Below are positions 1 through 17,989 of a stretch of 64,000 bases of DNA, piece by piece. The stretch's first letter is position 1; every line of letters begins with the position of its first letter. The stretch is from Corella eumyota. Taxonomy: Eukaryota; Chordata; Ascidiacea; Phlebobranchia; Corellidae. The stretch lies in the NCBI GenBank assembly GCA_963082875.1, contig OY720097.1:6518501-6582500 (forward strand), written 5' to 3'. Both the position numbers and the translations under genes were made by a program. The notes below the pieces were generated by a model that had not been told where the DNA came from, made no database searches, and was given only the letters and a program-made list of their open reading frames with translations.

Positions 1-130
1 TTTTTGCATTTTTTTATTTTTTTATGTAAAATCATGTTATGTGGAATTGTATAAAATAGTGCTATGAGTTTTGGGTAAATGCCATATCTACTTGCCAACA
101 TATAAACTTGTAACTTTTAATTGTTTCAAG

Positions 131-3347
<3,217 letters not shown>

Positions 3348-4764
3348 AACTTTCTACAACATATCCTCATTGGCATAAGACAAATGCAATTCTCGTTTTG
3401 GCTTACTTTTTGTAGGACAATATATTAATATTAACACTTCTTAATGTGTTACATCGCTCTTAAATTTTATTTAAATCATTTTGTGTAACTGCTATTAGAG
3501 TATTTTTTATATTTAAAGCTACTGTAAAATTGTATTGATCATAGCAATTCCATTTTTTAAATTTAAATTATTGTTTGCCTATTCTGATCATGTGCTTTGA
3601 ATATTAATATTTTTGCATTGTCGTATATCGCTACATAATTTTGTAATTTTTTTTATACTTTTGTATTAATCAAATATTATACCAATTATTATATTTCTTT
3701 AGTAGATGGGCACTTACCTTTATGTTAGTTAAAACACAACTATTTAGTAACAGAATTGTCTCTTATTTTAAGATTTATTTATTTAGATTACGTAAAACAA
3801 TATTATTATCTATGTATATCACTTAATTTTTATCTATTACTTTTATAGTATATACAAAGTTTAATGTGAAACACAAATTAAGTTTTAGGAAAGATTTTTT
3901 ATTAAACAGGTATGCTCGTCCCTGTTAGTAACCGAAAAAGCTTTAAATAAACAGGCTTACTTAGCGTCAATGTACTACTAAACTTTAATGAAACCGCAAT
4001 ATTTTAATAAAAAAGTTTTAAAAATTATAAGGAATGTATCGAAAACAAAAAATTCTGCATTTTAGAAACACGAAAAAGTTTGTGTGTATTGGTGTAAACG
4101 CATAAGCTTTGATAGAATAGGTAACCTTTACTTTCTAGTATCACGATATAAGCCGGCAAAATAAAATTTAATGTAAATACATCGTTAGCTATCTATAAAC
4201 AGTTGTTCCACATTATTGTTACACTTTAAGGCTTTGATTCCGTCATTAAGAGTAGCTTATAACCAATCCCAACATTTCACTGTTTATGTAAAACAAATTA
4301 TCATTTAAAAGTAATTATACAGATCAAAAATTATTATTAAAACAGACTAGTTATATCAATAATATAAACAGCTTCCCCCGAGCTTACATTACAAAAGTGC
4401 AATAAATGCGGATAACTAAATTTTATTTTTTTAGTAAATAACTCTGAACATTGTTATTGTTTTGAAAACGCAAGTTCACTATCTCAATATTATTTATTTT
4501 GGATAAACTGGATTCAGTTTTATGTAAATCAAACCTAATCTTAAAAGGTAAATGAAAGTTGGTGAATTTTTACATTCGTGGAGGCATTATTTGTTGAAGT
4601 AACTTTTGGATTATTTTAGCTATGGAAAATTATAAGGTATATTTGTAATTTCTTAAGTTGTCTTTATTTTTATATAATATTATAATAAATGGACAAACAA
4701 ATTAAGCCATTTTACCTATTAAATTGGTTAACCACTTACTGCATTTTAATTGGTATAATTAAAA
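3348..4764. other. UGDH 3' flank, no gene seen
   Basis: AT-rich sequence between the UGDH stop and the satellite array. It should hold the UGDH 3' UTR; AATAAA occurs at 3946-3951 and 4006-4011. I see no further coding exon, tRNA or repeat unit here. Confidence 0.6.
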
Positions 4765-5639
4765 TTGGAATTAAAAAATTTTATTTGAAAAAAAAATTTT
4801 TTTTTTAATCGAGAAATAATTGTTCTGTTAGTACTGGACAGGTCTAACCAACGTGTTTACAAAATATTTTTCAAATATTAATATTCATAAAAGTTATGAC
4901 ACTTTTATTAAAAATTTATAAAATCTCAAAACCTAAAATATTATATTTTGTTAGACTCGCATTGACCTAACTAGCATTTAAGATAAAACATTTCGCAAAA
5001 ATATTTAGTGAAACAAAAGTTTGAGTTTATTTTTATTTTGAGTTTAATGAGGTGACGTGATATTTTTGGCCAATAATATTGCATGCAAATTTAAAAAAAA
5101 AATTTAAATATTTTAAATCGAAAAATAATTTTTCTGTTAGACTTCACAAGTCCAACTAACGTGTTTACAAAATATTTTTCGAAAATATTAATATTCAAAC
5201 TTTTATTAAAAATTTATGAAATTTCAAAACCTAAAATTTTGTATTTTATTAGATGCGCATTGGCCGAAGTAACATTCAAGATAAAACATTTCGCGAAAAT
5301 TTTCAGTAAAACAAAAGTTCGAGTTAATTTTTATTTTGGGTTTAATTAGGTCACGTGATATTTTTGGCAAATGATATTGCATACAAATTTTTTGAAAAAA
5401 AATTAAAAATTTTAAATCGAAAAATAATTGTTGTGTTAGAACCGCACAGGTCCAATTACCGTGATTACAAAATATTTTTTGAAAATATTAATATTCATAA
5501 AAGTTATAAAACTTTTATTAAAAATTTATGAAATCTCAAAACCTAAAATTTTGTATTTTATTAGATGCACATTGGCCTAACTAACATTCAAGATAAAACA
5601 TTTTGCGAAATTTTCAGTAAAACAAAAGTTTGAGGTAAT

Positions 5640-6300
5640 TTTTATTTTGGGTTTAATTAGGTCACGTGATATTTTTGGCCAATGAGATTGCATACAAATT
5701 TTTTGAAAAAAAATAAAAAATTTTAAATCGAAAAATAATTGTTGTGTTAGAACCGCACATGTCCAATTGCCGTGTTTACAAAATCTTTTTCGAAAATATT
5801 AATATTCATAAAAGTTATGAAACTTTTATTAAAAATTTATGAAATCTCAAAACCTAAAATTTTGTATGTTATTAGACGTGCATTGGCCTAACTAACATTC
5901 AAGATAAAGCATTTTGCGAAAATTTTCAGTAAAACAAAAGTTTGAGGTAATTTTTATTTTGGTTTTCATTAGGTCACGTGATATTTTTGGCCAATGATAT
6001 TGCATACAAATTTTTTTTTAAAAAATAACAAATTTTAAATCAAAAAATAATTGTTGTGTTAGAACCGCACAGGTCCAATTACCGTGTTTACAAAATATTT
6101 TTCAAAAATATTAATATTCATAAAAGTTATGAAACTTTTATTAAAAATTCATGAAATTTCAAAACCTAAAATTTTGTATTTTATTAGACGCGCATTGGCC
6201 TAACTAGCATTCAAGATAAAACATTTCGCGAAAATTTTCAGTAAAACAAAAGTTTGAGGTAATTTTTATTTTGGGTTTAATTAGGTCACGTGATATTTTT
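5640..6300 (+). repeat. Satellite block repeated at +1558 bp (copy 1)
   Basis: Two-monomer block with private variants GCACATGTCCAATTGCC and GTATGTTATTAG. The same variants recur 1,558 bp (five monomers) downstream at about 7198-7858, so the block was copied as a unit. Confidence 0.8.
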
Positions 6301-7197
6301 GGCCAATGATATTGCATACAAATTTTTTTTTTTTAAATTACAAATTTTAAATCGAAAAATAATTGTTGTGTTAGAACCGCACAGGTCCAACTACTGTAAA
6401 TATTATTACTCATAAAAACATCAATATTCATAAAAGTTATGAAACTTTTATTAAAAATTTATGAAATCTCAAAACCTAAAATTTTGTATTTTATTAGACG
6501 AACATTGGCCTAACTAACATTCAAAATAAAACATTTCGCGAAAATTTTCAGTAAAACATAAGTTTGAGGTAATTTTTATTTTGGGTTTAATTAGGTCACG
6601 TGATATTTCTGGCCAATAATATTGCATACAAATTTTTTAAAAAAAATTAAAAATTTTAAATCGAAAAATAATTGTTGTGTTAGAACTACACAGGTCTACT
6701 TACCGTGTTTACAAAATATTTTTCGAAAATATTAATATTCACAAAAGTTATGAAATTTTCATTAAAAATTTATGAAATCTCAAAACCTAAAATTTTGTAT
6801 TTTATAAGACGCGCATTGGCCTAACTAACATTCAAAATAAAACATTTCGCAAAAATTTTCAGTAAAACAAAAGTTTGAGGTAATTTTTATTTTGGGTTTA
6901 ATTAGGTCACATGATATTTTTGGCCAATGAGATTGCATACAGATTTTTTAAAAAAAAAATAACAAATTTTAAATCGAAAAATAATTGTTGTGTTAGAACC
7001 GCACAGGTCCAATTACTGGGTTTACAAAATATTTTTCGAAAATATTAATATTCATAAAAGTTATAAAACTTTTATTAAAAATTTATGAAATCTCAAAATC
7101 TAAAAGTTTGTATTTAATTAGGCGCGCATTGGCCTAACTAACATTCAAGATAAAACATTTTGGAAAAATTTTGAGTAGAACAAAAGTTTGAGATAAT

Positions 7198-7858
7198 TTT
7201 TATTTTGGGTTTAATTAGGTCACGTGATATTTTTGGCCAATGAGATTGCATACAAATTTTTTGAAAAAAAATAAAAAATTTTAAATCGAAAAATAATTGT
7301 TGTGTTAGAACCGCACATGTCCAATTGCCGTGTTTACAAAATCTTTTTCGAAAATATTAATATTCATAAAAGTTATGAAACTTTTATTAAAAATTTATGA
7401 AATCTCAAAACCTAAAATTTTGTATGTTATTAGACGTGCATTGGCCTAACTAACATTCAAGATAAAGCATTTTGCGAAAATTTTCAGTAAAACAAAAGTT
7501 TGAGGTAATTTTTATTTTGGTTTTCATTAGGTCACGTGATATTTTTGGCCAATGATATTGCATACAAATTTTTTTTAAAAAAATAACAAATTTTAAATCA
7601 AAAAATAATTGTTGTGTTAGAACCGCACAGGTCCAATTACCGTGTTTACAAAATATTTTTCAAAAATATTAATATTCATAAAAGTTATGAAACTTTTATT
7701 AAAAATTCATGAAATTTCAAAACCTAAAATTTTGTATTTTATTAGACGCGCATTGGCCTAACTAGCATTCAAGATAAAACATTTCGCGAAAATTTTCAGT
7801 AAAACAAAAGTTTGAGGTAATTTTTATTTTGGGTTTAATTAGGTCACGTGATATTTTT
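7198..7858 (+). repeat. Satellite block repeated at +1558 bp (copy 2)
   Basis: Second copy of the block at about 5640-6300, sharing its private variants almost base for base. Similarity to the source is lost near 7858, where the 936 bp trimer begins. Confidence 0.8.
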
Positions 7859-7860
7859 GG

Positions 7861-9727
7861 CCAATGAGATTGCATACAGATTTTTTAAAATAAAATAACA
7901 AATATTAAATTGAAAAATAATTGTTGTGTTAGAACCGCACAGGTCCAATTACTGGGTTTACAAAATATTTTTCGAAAATATTAATATTCATAAAAGTTAT
8001 AAAACTTTTATTAAAAATTCATGAAATCTCAAAATCTAAAATTTTGTATTTAATTAGGCGCGCATAGGCCTAACTAACATTTAAGATAAAACATTTTGCA
8101 AAAATTTTGAGTAGAACAAAAGTTTGAGATAATTTTTATTTTGGGTTTAATTAGGTCACGTAATATTTTTGGCCAATGAGATTGCATACAAATTTTTTTT
8201 AAAAAAATAAAAAATTTTAAATCGAAAAATAATTGTTGTGTTAGAACCGCACAGGTCCAATTACCGTGTTTACAAAATATTTTTCGAAAATATTAATATT
8301 CATAAAAGTTATGAAACTTTTATAAAAAATTTATGAAATCTCAAAACCAAAAATTTTGTATTTTATTAGACGTGCATTGGCCTAACTAACATTCAAGATA
8401 AAGCATTTTGCGAAAATTTTCAGTAAAACAAAAGTTTGAGGTAATTTTTATTTATGTTTTCATTAGGTCATGTGATATTTTTGGCCAATGATATTGCATA
8501 CAAATTTTTTTTAAAAAAATAACAAATTTTAAATCGAAAAATAATTGTTATGTTAGAACCGCACAGGTCCAATTACCGTGTTTACAAAATATTTTTCAAA
8601 AATATTAATATTCATAAAAGTTATGAAACTTTTATTAAAAATTTATAAAATTTCAAAACCTAAAATTTTGTATTTTATTAGACGCGCATTGGCCTAACTA
8701 ACATTCAAGATAAAAAAATTCGCGAAAATTTTCAGTAAAACAAAAGTTTGAGGTAATTTTTATTTTGGGTTTAATTAGGTCACGTGATATTTTTGGCCAA
8801 TGAGATTGCATACAGATTTTTTAAAATAAAATAACAAATATTAAATTGAAAAATAATTGTTGTGTTAGAACCGCACAGGTCCAATTACTGGGTTTACAAA
8901 ATATTTTTCGAAAATATTAATATTCATAAAAGTTATAAAACTTTTATTAAAAATTCATGAAATCTCAAAATCTAAAATTTTGTATTTAATTAGGCGCGCA
9001 TAGGCCTAACTAACATTTAAGATAAAACATTTTGCAAAAATTTTGAGTAGAACAAAAGTTTGAGATAATTTTTATTTTGGGTTTAATTAGGTCACGTAAT
9101 ATTTTTGGCCAATGAGATTGCATACAAATTTTTTTTAAAAAAATAAAAAATTTTAAATCGAAAAATAATTGTTGTGTTAGAACCGCACAGGTCCAATTAC
9201 CGTGTTTACAAAATATTTTTCGAAAATATTAATATTCATAAAAGTTATGAAACTTTTATAAAAAATTTATGAAATCTCAAAACCAAAAATTTTGTATTTT
9301 ATTAGACGTGCATTGGCCTAACTAACATTCAAGATAAAGCATTTTGCGAAAATTTTCAGTAAAACAAAAGTTTGAGGTAATTTTTATTTATGTTTTCATT
9401 AGGTCACGTGATATTTTTGGCCAATGATATTGCATACAAATTTTTTTTAAAAAAATAACAAATTTTAAATCGAAAAATAATTGTTATGTTAGAACCGCAC
9501 AGGTCCAATTACCGTGTTTACAAAATATTTTTCAAAAATATTAATATTCATAAAAGTTATGAAACTTTTATTAAAAATTTATAAAATTTCAAAACCTAAA
9601 ATTTTGTATTTTATTAGACGCGCATTGGCCTAACTAACATTCAAGATAAAAAAATTCGCGAAAATTTTCAGTAAAACAAAAGTTTGAGGTAATTTTTATT
9701 TTGGGTTTAATTAGGTCACGTGATATT
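7861..9727 (+). repeat. Tandem duplication of a 936 bp satellite trimer
   Basis: Units 7861-8796 and 8797-9727 are offset by 936 bp (3 x 312) and nearly identical. Shared rare variants include the TAAAATAAAATAAC stretch and a monomer with AAAAAAATTCGCG replacing the usual AAACATTTCGCG. A visible difference is TCATGTGA at about 8468 against TCACGTGA at about 9404. The near identity implies a recent exchange. Confidence 0.85.
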
Positions 9728-9779
9728 TCTGGCCAATAATATTGCATACAAATTTTTTGAAAAAAAATTAAAAATTTTA

Positions 9780-11025
9780 AATTGAAAAATAATTGTTGTG
9801 TTAGAACCGCACAGGTCCAATTACCGTGTTTACAAAATATTTTTCGAAAATAATAATATTCATAAAAGTTATGAAACTTTTATTAAAAATTTATGAAATC
9901 TCAAAACCTAAAATTTTGTATTTTATTAGACGCACATTAGCCTAACTAACATTCAAGATAAAACATTTCTCGAAAATTTTCAGTACAACAAAAGTTTGAG
10001 GTAATTTTTATTGTGGGTTTAATTAGGTCACGTGAAATTTCTGGCCAATAATATTGCATACAAATTTTTTAAAAAAAATTAAAAATTTTAAATCGAAAAA
10101 TAATTGTTGTGTTAGAACCGCACAGGTCCATTTACCGTGTTGACAAAATATTTTTCGAAAATATTAATATTTATAAAAGTTATGAAATTTTTACTAAAAA
10201 TTTATGAAATCTCAAAACCTAAAATTTTGTATTCAATTAGACGCGCATTGGCCTAACTAACATTTAAGATAAAACATTTCGCGAAAATTTTCAGTAAAAC
10301 AAAAGTTTGAGGTAATTTTTATTTTGGGTTTAATTAGGTCACGTGATATTTTTGGCCAATGAGATTGCATACAAATTTTTTGAAAAAAAATAAAAATTTT
10401 TAAATCGAAAAATAATTGTTGTGTTAGAACCGCACAGGTCCAATTACCGTGTTTACAAAATATTTTTCGAAAATAATAATATTCATAAAAGTTATGAAAC
10501 TTTTATTAAAAATTTATGAAATCTCAAAACCTAAAATTTTGTATTTTATTAGACGCACATTGGCCTAACTAACATTCAAGATAAAATATTTCTCGAAAAT
10601 TTTCAGTACAACAAAAGTTTGAGGTAATTTTTATTTTGGGTTTAATTAGGTCACGTGAAATTTCTGGCCAATAATATTGCATACAAATTTTTTAAAAAAA
10701 ATTAAAAATTTTAAATCGAAAAATAATTGTTGTGTTAGAACCGCACAGGTCCATTTACCGTGTTGACAAAATATTTTTCGAAAATATTAATATTTATAAA
10801 AGTTATGAAATTTTTACTAAAAATTTATGAAATCTCAAAACCTAAAATTTTGTATTCAATTAGACGCACATTGGCCTAACTAACATTTAAGATAAAACAT
10901 TTCGCGAAAATTTTCAGTAAAACAAAAGTTTGAGGTAATTTTTATTTTGGGTTTAATTAGGTCACGTGATATTTTTGGCCAATGAGATTGCATATAAATT
11001 TTTTGAAAAAAAATAAAAATTTTTA
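9780..11025 (+). repeat. Tandem duplication of a 623 bp satellite dimer
   Basis: Units of about 9,780-10,402 and 10,403-11,025 are offset by 623 bp. They share TCACGTGAAATTTCTGG, a GTGTTGACAAAA variant and an AAATAATAATATTC variant in the same order. A related dimer returns near 13,456. Confidence 0.8.
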
Positions 11026-14000
11026 AATCGAAAAATAATTGTTGTGTTAGAACTGCACAGGTCCAATTACCGTGTTTACAAAATATTTTTCAAAAATATT
11101 AATATTCATAAAAGTTATAAAACTTTTATTAAAAATTTATGAAATCTCAAAATCTAAAATTTTGTATTTAATTAGGCGCGCATTGGCCTAACTAACATTC
11201 AAGATAAAACATTTTGCAAAAATTTTGAGTAGAACAAAAGTTTGAGATAATTTTTATTTTGGGTTTAATTAGGTCACGTGATATTTTTGGCCAATGAGAT
11301 TGCATACAAATTTTTTGAAAAAAAATAAAAAATTTTAAATCAAAAAATAATTGTTGTGTTAGAACCGCACAGGTCCAATTACCGTGTTTACAAAATCTTT
11401 TTCGAAAATATTAATATTCATAAAAGTTATGAAACTTTTATTAAAAATTTATGAAATCTCAAAACCTAAAATTTTGTATTTTATTAGACGTGCATTGGCC
11501 TAACTAACATTCAAGATAAAGCATTTTGCGAAAATTTTCAATAAAACAAAAGTTTGAGGTAGTTTTTATTTTGATTTTCATTAGGTCACGTGATATTTTT
11601 GGCCAATGATATTGCATACAAATTTTTTTTAAAAAAATAACAAATTTTAAATCGAAAAATAATTGTTGTGTTAGAACCGCACAGGTCCAATTACCGTGTT
11701 TACAAAATATTTTTCAAAAATATTAATATTCATAAAAGTTATGAAACTTTTATTAAAAATTTATGAAATTTCAAAACCTAAAGTTTTCTATTTTATTAGA
11801 CGCGCATTGGCCTAACTAGCATTCAAGATAAAACATTTCGCGAAAATTTTCAGTAAAACATAAGTTTGAGGTAATTTTTATTTTGGGTTTATTTAGGTCA
11901 CGTGATATTTTTGGCCAATGATATTGCATACAAATTTTTTTTTAAAAAATTACAAATTTTAAATCGAAAAATAATTGTTGTGTTAGAACCGCACAGGTCC
12001 AATTACTGTAAATATTAATACTCATAAAAACATCAATATTCATAAAAGTTATGAAACTTTTATTAAAAATTTATGAAATCTCAAAACCTAAAATTTTGTA
12101 TTTTATAAGACGCGCATTGGCCTAACTAACATTCAAAATAAAACATTTCGCGAAAATTTTCAGTAAAACAAAAGTTTGAGGTAATTTTTATTTTGGGTTT
12201 AATTAGGTCACGTGATATTTTTGTCCAATGAGATTGCATACAGATTTTTTAAAAAAAAAATAACAAATTTTAAATCGAAAAATAATTGTTGTGTTAAAAC
12301 CGCACAGGTCCAATTACTGGGTTTACAAAATATTTTTCGAAAATATTAATATTCATAAAAGTTATAAAACTTTTATTAAAAATTTATGAAATCTCAAAAT
12401 CTAAAATTTTGTATTTAATTAGGCGCGCATTGGCCTAACTAACATTCAAGATAAAACATTTTGCAAAAATTTTGAGTAGAACAAAAGTTTGAGGTAATTT
12501 TTATTTTGGGTTTAATTAGGTCACATGATATTTTTGGCCAATGAGATTGCATACAAATTTTTTGAAAAAAAATAAAAAATTTTAAATCGAAAAATAATTG
12601 TTGTGTTAGAACCGCACAGGTCCAATTACCGTGTTTACAAAATCTTTTTCGAAAATATTAATATTCATAAAAATTATGAAACTTTTATTAAAAATTTATG
12701 AAATCTCAAAACCTAAAATTTTGTATTTTATTAGACGTGCATTGGCCTAACTAACATTCAAGATAAAGCGTTTTGCGAAAATTTTCAGTAAAACAAAAGT
12801 TTGAGGTAATTTTTATTTTGGATTTCATTAGGTCACGTGATATTTTTGGCCAATGATATTGCATACAAATTTTTTTTTTAAAAATAACAAATTTTAAATC
12901 AAAAAATAATTGTTGTGTTAGAACTGCACAGGTCCAATTACCTTGTTTACAAAATATTTTTCGAAAATATTAATATTTATAAAAGTTATGAAATTTTTAC
13001 TAAAAATTTATGAAATCTCAAAACCTAAAATTTTGTATTTAATTAGACGCGCATTGGCCTAACTAACATTTAAGATAAAACATTTCGCGAAAATTTTCAG
13101 TAAAACAAAAGTTTGAGGTAATTTTTATTTTGGGTTTAATTAGGTCACGTGATATTTTTGGCCAATAATATTGCATACAGATTTTTTAAAAAAAAATAAC
13201 AAATTTTAAATCGAAAAATAATTGTTGTGTTAGAACCGCACAGGTCCAATTACTGGGTTTACAAAATATTTTTCGAAAATATTAATATTCATAAAAGTTA
13301 TAAAACTTTTATTAAAAATTCATGAAATCTCAAAATCTAAAATTTTGTATTTTATTAGACGCACATTGGCCTAACTAACATTCAAGATAAAACATTTCTC
13401 GAAAATTTTCAGTACAACAAAAGTTTGAGGTAATTTTTATTTTGGGTTTAATTAGGTCACGTGAAATTTCTGGCCAATAATATTGCATACAAATTTTTTA
13501 AAAAAAATTAAAAATTTTAAATCGAAAAATAATTGTTGTGTTAGAACCGCACAGGTCCATTTACCGTGTTGACAAAATATTTTTCGAAAATATTAATATT
13601 TATAAAAGTTATGAAATTTTTACTAAAAATTTATGAAATCTCAAAACCTAAAATTTTGTATTCAATTAGACGCGCATTGGCCTAACTAACATTTAAGATA
13701 AAACATTTCGCGAAAATTTTCAGTAAAACAAAAGTTTGAGGTAATTTTTATTTTGGGTTTAATTAGGTCACGTGATATTTTTGACCAATGAGATTGCATA
13801 CAAATTTTTTAAAAAAAAATAAAAATTTTTAAATCGAAAAATAATTGTTGTGTTAAAAACGCACAGGTCCAATTACTGGGTTTACAAAATATTTTTCAAA
13901 AATATTAATATTCATAAAAGTTATGAAACTTTTATTAAAAATTTATGAAATTTCAAAACCTAAAATTTTGTATTTTATTAGACGCGCATTGGCCTAACTA

Positions 14001-17000
14001 ACATTCAAGATAAAAAAATTCGCGAAAATTTTCAGTAAAACAAAAATTTGAGGTAATTTTTATTTTGGGTTAAATTAGGTCACGTGATATTTTTGGCCAA
14101 TGATATTGCATACAAATTTAAAAAAAAAATTTAAAAAATTTTAAATCGGAAAATAATTGTTGTGTTAGAACCGCACAAGTCCAATTATAGTGTATACAAA
14201 ATATTTTTCGAAAATATTAATATTTATAAAAGTTATGAAACTTTTATTAAAAATTTATGAAATCTCAAAACCTAAAATTTTGTATTTTATTAGACGCGCA
14301 TTGGCCTAACTAACATTCAATATGAAACATTTTGCGAAAATTTTCAGTAGAACAAAAGTTTGAGATAATTTTTATTTTGGGTTTAATTAGGTCACGTGAT
14401 ATTTCTGGTCAATAATATTGCATACAAATTTTTTGAAAAAAAATTGAAAATTTTAAATCGAAAAATAATTGTTGTGTTAGAACCGCACAGGTCCAATTAG
14501 CGTGTTTACAAAATATTTTTCGAAAATATTAATAAACATAAAAGTTATGAAATTTTTATTAAAAATTTATGAAATCTCAAAACCTAAAATTTTGTATTTT
14601 ATTAGACGCGCATTGGCCTAACTAACATTCAAGATAAAACATTTTGCGAAATTTTTCAGTATAACAAAAGTTTGAGGTAATTTTTATTTTGGGTTTCATT
14701 AGGTCACGTGATATTTCTGGCCAATAATATTGCATACAAATATTTTTAAAAAAATTAAAAATTTTAAATCGAAAAATAATTGTTGTGTTAGAACTGCACA
14801 GGTCTACTTACCGTGTTTACAAAATATTTTTCGAAAATATTAATATTCATAAAAGTTATGAAATTTTTATTAAAAATTTATGAAATCTCAAAACTTAAAT
14901 TTTGTATTTTATTAGACGCACACTGGCCTAACTAACATTCAAGATAAAAAAATTCGCTAAAATTTTCAGTAAAACAAAAATTTAAGGTAATTTTTATTTT
15001 GGGTTTAATTAGGTCACGTGATATTTCTGGCCAATAATATTGCATACAAATTTTTTGAAAAAAAATTAAAAATTTTAAATCGAAAAATAATTGTTGTGTT
15101 AGAACCGCACAGGTCCAATTACCGTGTTTACAAAATATTTTTCGAAAATATTAATATTCATAAAAGTTATGAAACTTTTATTAAAAATTTATGAAATCTC
15201 AAAACCTAAAATTTTGTATTTTATTAGACGCACATTGGCCTAACTAACATTCAAGATAAAACATTTCTCAAAAATTTTCAGTAAAACAAAAGTTTGAGGT
15301 AATTTTTATTTTGGGTTTAATTAGGTCACGTGAAATTTCTGGCCAATAATATTGCATACAAATTTTTTTAAAAAAATTAAAAATTTTAAATCGAAAAATA
15401 ATTGTTGTGTTAGAACTGCACAGGTCCAGTTACCATGTTGACAAAATATTTTTCGAAAATATTAATATTTATAAAAGTTATGAAATTTTTATTAAAAATT
15501 TATGAAATCTCAAAACCTAAAATTTTGTATTTTATTAGACGCACATTGGCCTAACTAACATTCAAAATAAAACATTTCGCGAAAATTTTCAGTAAAACAA
15601 AAGTTTGAGGTAATTTTTATTTTGGGTTTAATTAGGTCACGTGATATTTCTGGCCAATAATATTGCATACAAATTTTTTTAAAAAAAATTAAAAATTTTA
15701 AATCGAAAAATAATTGTTGTGTTAGAACCGCACAGATCCAATTACCGTGTTTACAAAATATCTTTCGAAAATATTAATATTTATAAAAGTTATGAAATTT
15801 TATTAAAAATTTATGAAATCTCAAAACCTAAAATTTTGTATTTAATTAGACGCGCATTGGCCTAACTAACATTTAAGACAAAACATTTCGCGAAAATTTT
15901 CAGTAAAACAAAAGTTTGAGGTAATTTTTATTTTGGGTTTAATTAGGTCACGTGATATTTTTGGCCAATGATATTGCATACAAATTTAAAAAAAAAATTT
16001 AAAAAATTTTAAATCGAAAAATAATTGTTGTGTTAGAACCGCACAGGTCCAATTACCGTGTTTACAAAATATTTTTCGAAAATATTAATATTTATAAAAG
16101 TTATGAAATTTTTATTAAAAATTTATGAAATCTCAAAACCTAAAATTTTGTATTTTATTAGACGCGCATTGGCCTAACTAACATTCAAGATAAAACATTT
16201 TGCGAAATTTTTCAGTATAACAAAAGTTTGAGGTAATTTTTATTTTGGGTTTAATTAGGTCACGTGATATTTCTGGCCAATAATATTGCATACAAATATT
16301 TTTAAAAAAATTAAAAATTTTAAATCGAAAAATAATTGTTGTGTTAGAACTGCACAGGTCTACATACCGTGTTTACAAAATATTTTTCGAAAGTAATAAT
16401 ATTCATAAAAGTTATGAAACTTTTATTAAAAATTTATGAAATCTCAAAACCTAAAATTTTGTATTTTATTAGACGCACATTGGCCTAACTAACATTCAAG
16501 ATAAAACATTTCTCGAAAATTTTCAGTAAAACAAAAGTTTGAGGTAATTTTTATTTTGGGTTTAATTAGGTCACGTGAAATTTCTGGCCAATAATATTGC
16601 ATACAAATTTTTTTAAAAAAATTAAAAATTTTAAATCGAAAAATAATTGTTGTGTTAGAACTGCACAGGTCCAATTACCCTGTTGACAAAATATTTTTCG
16701 AAAATATTAATATTTATAAAAGTTATGAAATTTTTATTAAAAATTTATGAAATCTCAAAACCTGAAATTTTGTATTTTATTAGACGCACATTGGCCTAAC
16801 TAACATTCAAAATAAAACATTTCGCGAAAATTTTCAGTAAAACAAAAGTTTGAGGTAATTTTTATTTTGGGTTTAATTAGGTCACGTGATATTTCTGGCC
16901 AATAATATTGCATACAAATTTTTGGAAAAAAAATTAAAAATTTTAAATCGAAAAATAATTGTTGTATTAGAACTGCACAGATCCAATTACCGTGTTTACA

Positions 17001-17989
17001 AAATATCTTTCGAAAATATTAATATTTATAAAAGTTATGAAATTTTTATTAAAAATTTATGAAATCTCAAAACCTAAAATTTTGTATTTAATTAGACGCG
17101 CATTGGCCTAACTAACATTTAAGACAAAACATTTCGCGAAAATTTTCAGTAAAACAAAAGTTTGAGGTAATTTTTATTTTGGGTTTAATTAGGTCATGTG
17201 ATATTTTTGGCCAATGATATTGCATACAAATTTAAAAAAAAAATTTAAAAAATTTTAAATCGAAAAATAATTGTTGTGTTAGAACCGCACAGGTCCAATT
17301 ACCGTGTTTACAAAATATTTTTCAAAAATATTATTATTTATAAAAGTTATGAAACTTTTATTAAAAATTTATGAAATTTCAAAACCTAAAATTTTGTATT
17401 TTATTAGACGCGCATTGGCCTAACTAACATTCAAGAAGAAACATTTTGCGAAAATTTTCAGTAGAACAAAAGTTTGAGATAATTTTTATTTTGGGTTTAA
17501 TTAGGTCACGTGATATTTCTGGTCAATAATATTGCATACAAATTTTTTGAAAAAAAATTAAAAATTTTGAATCGAAAAATAATTGTTGTGTTAGAACCGC
17601 ACAGGTCCAATTACCGTGTTTACAAAATATTTTTCGAAAATATTAATATTCATAAAAGTTATGAAATTTTTATTAAAAATTTATGAAATCTCAAAACCTA
17701 AAATTTTGTATTTTATTAGACGCGCATTGGCCTAACTAACATTCAAGATAAAACATTTTGCGAAATTTTTCAGTATAACAAAAGTTTGAGGTAATTTTTA
17801 TTTTGGTTTTCATTAGGTCACGTGATATTTTTGGCCAATGAGATTGAATACAATTTTTTTGAAAAAAAATTAAAAATTTTAACTCGAAAAATAATTGTTG
17901 TGTTAGAACCGCACAGGTCCAATTACTGTAAATATTAATATTCATAAAAATTTTAATATTTATAAAAGTTATGAAACTTTTAATAAAAA

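Noticed and set aside
5161-5349. Open frame in the first satellite monomers
   Set aside because: Part of the repeat unit; broken in neighbouring monomers.
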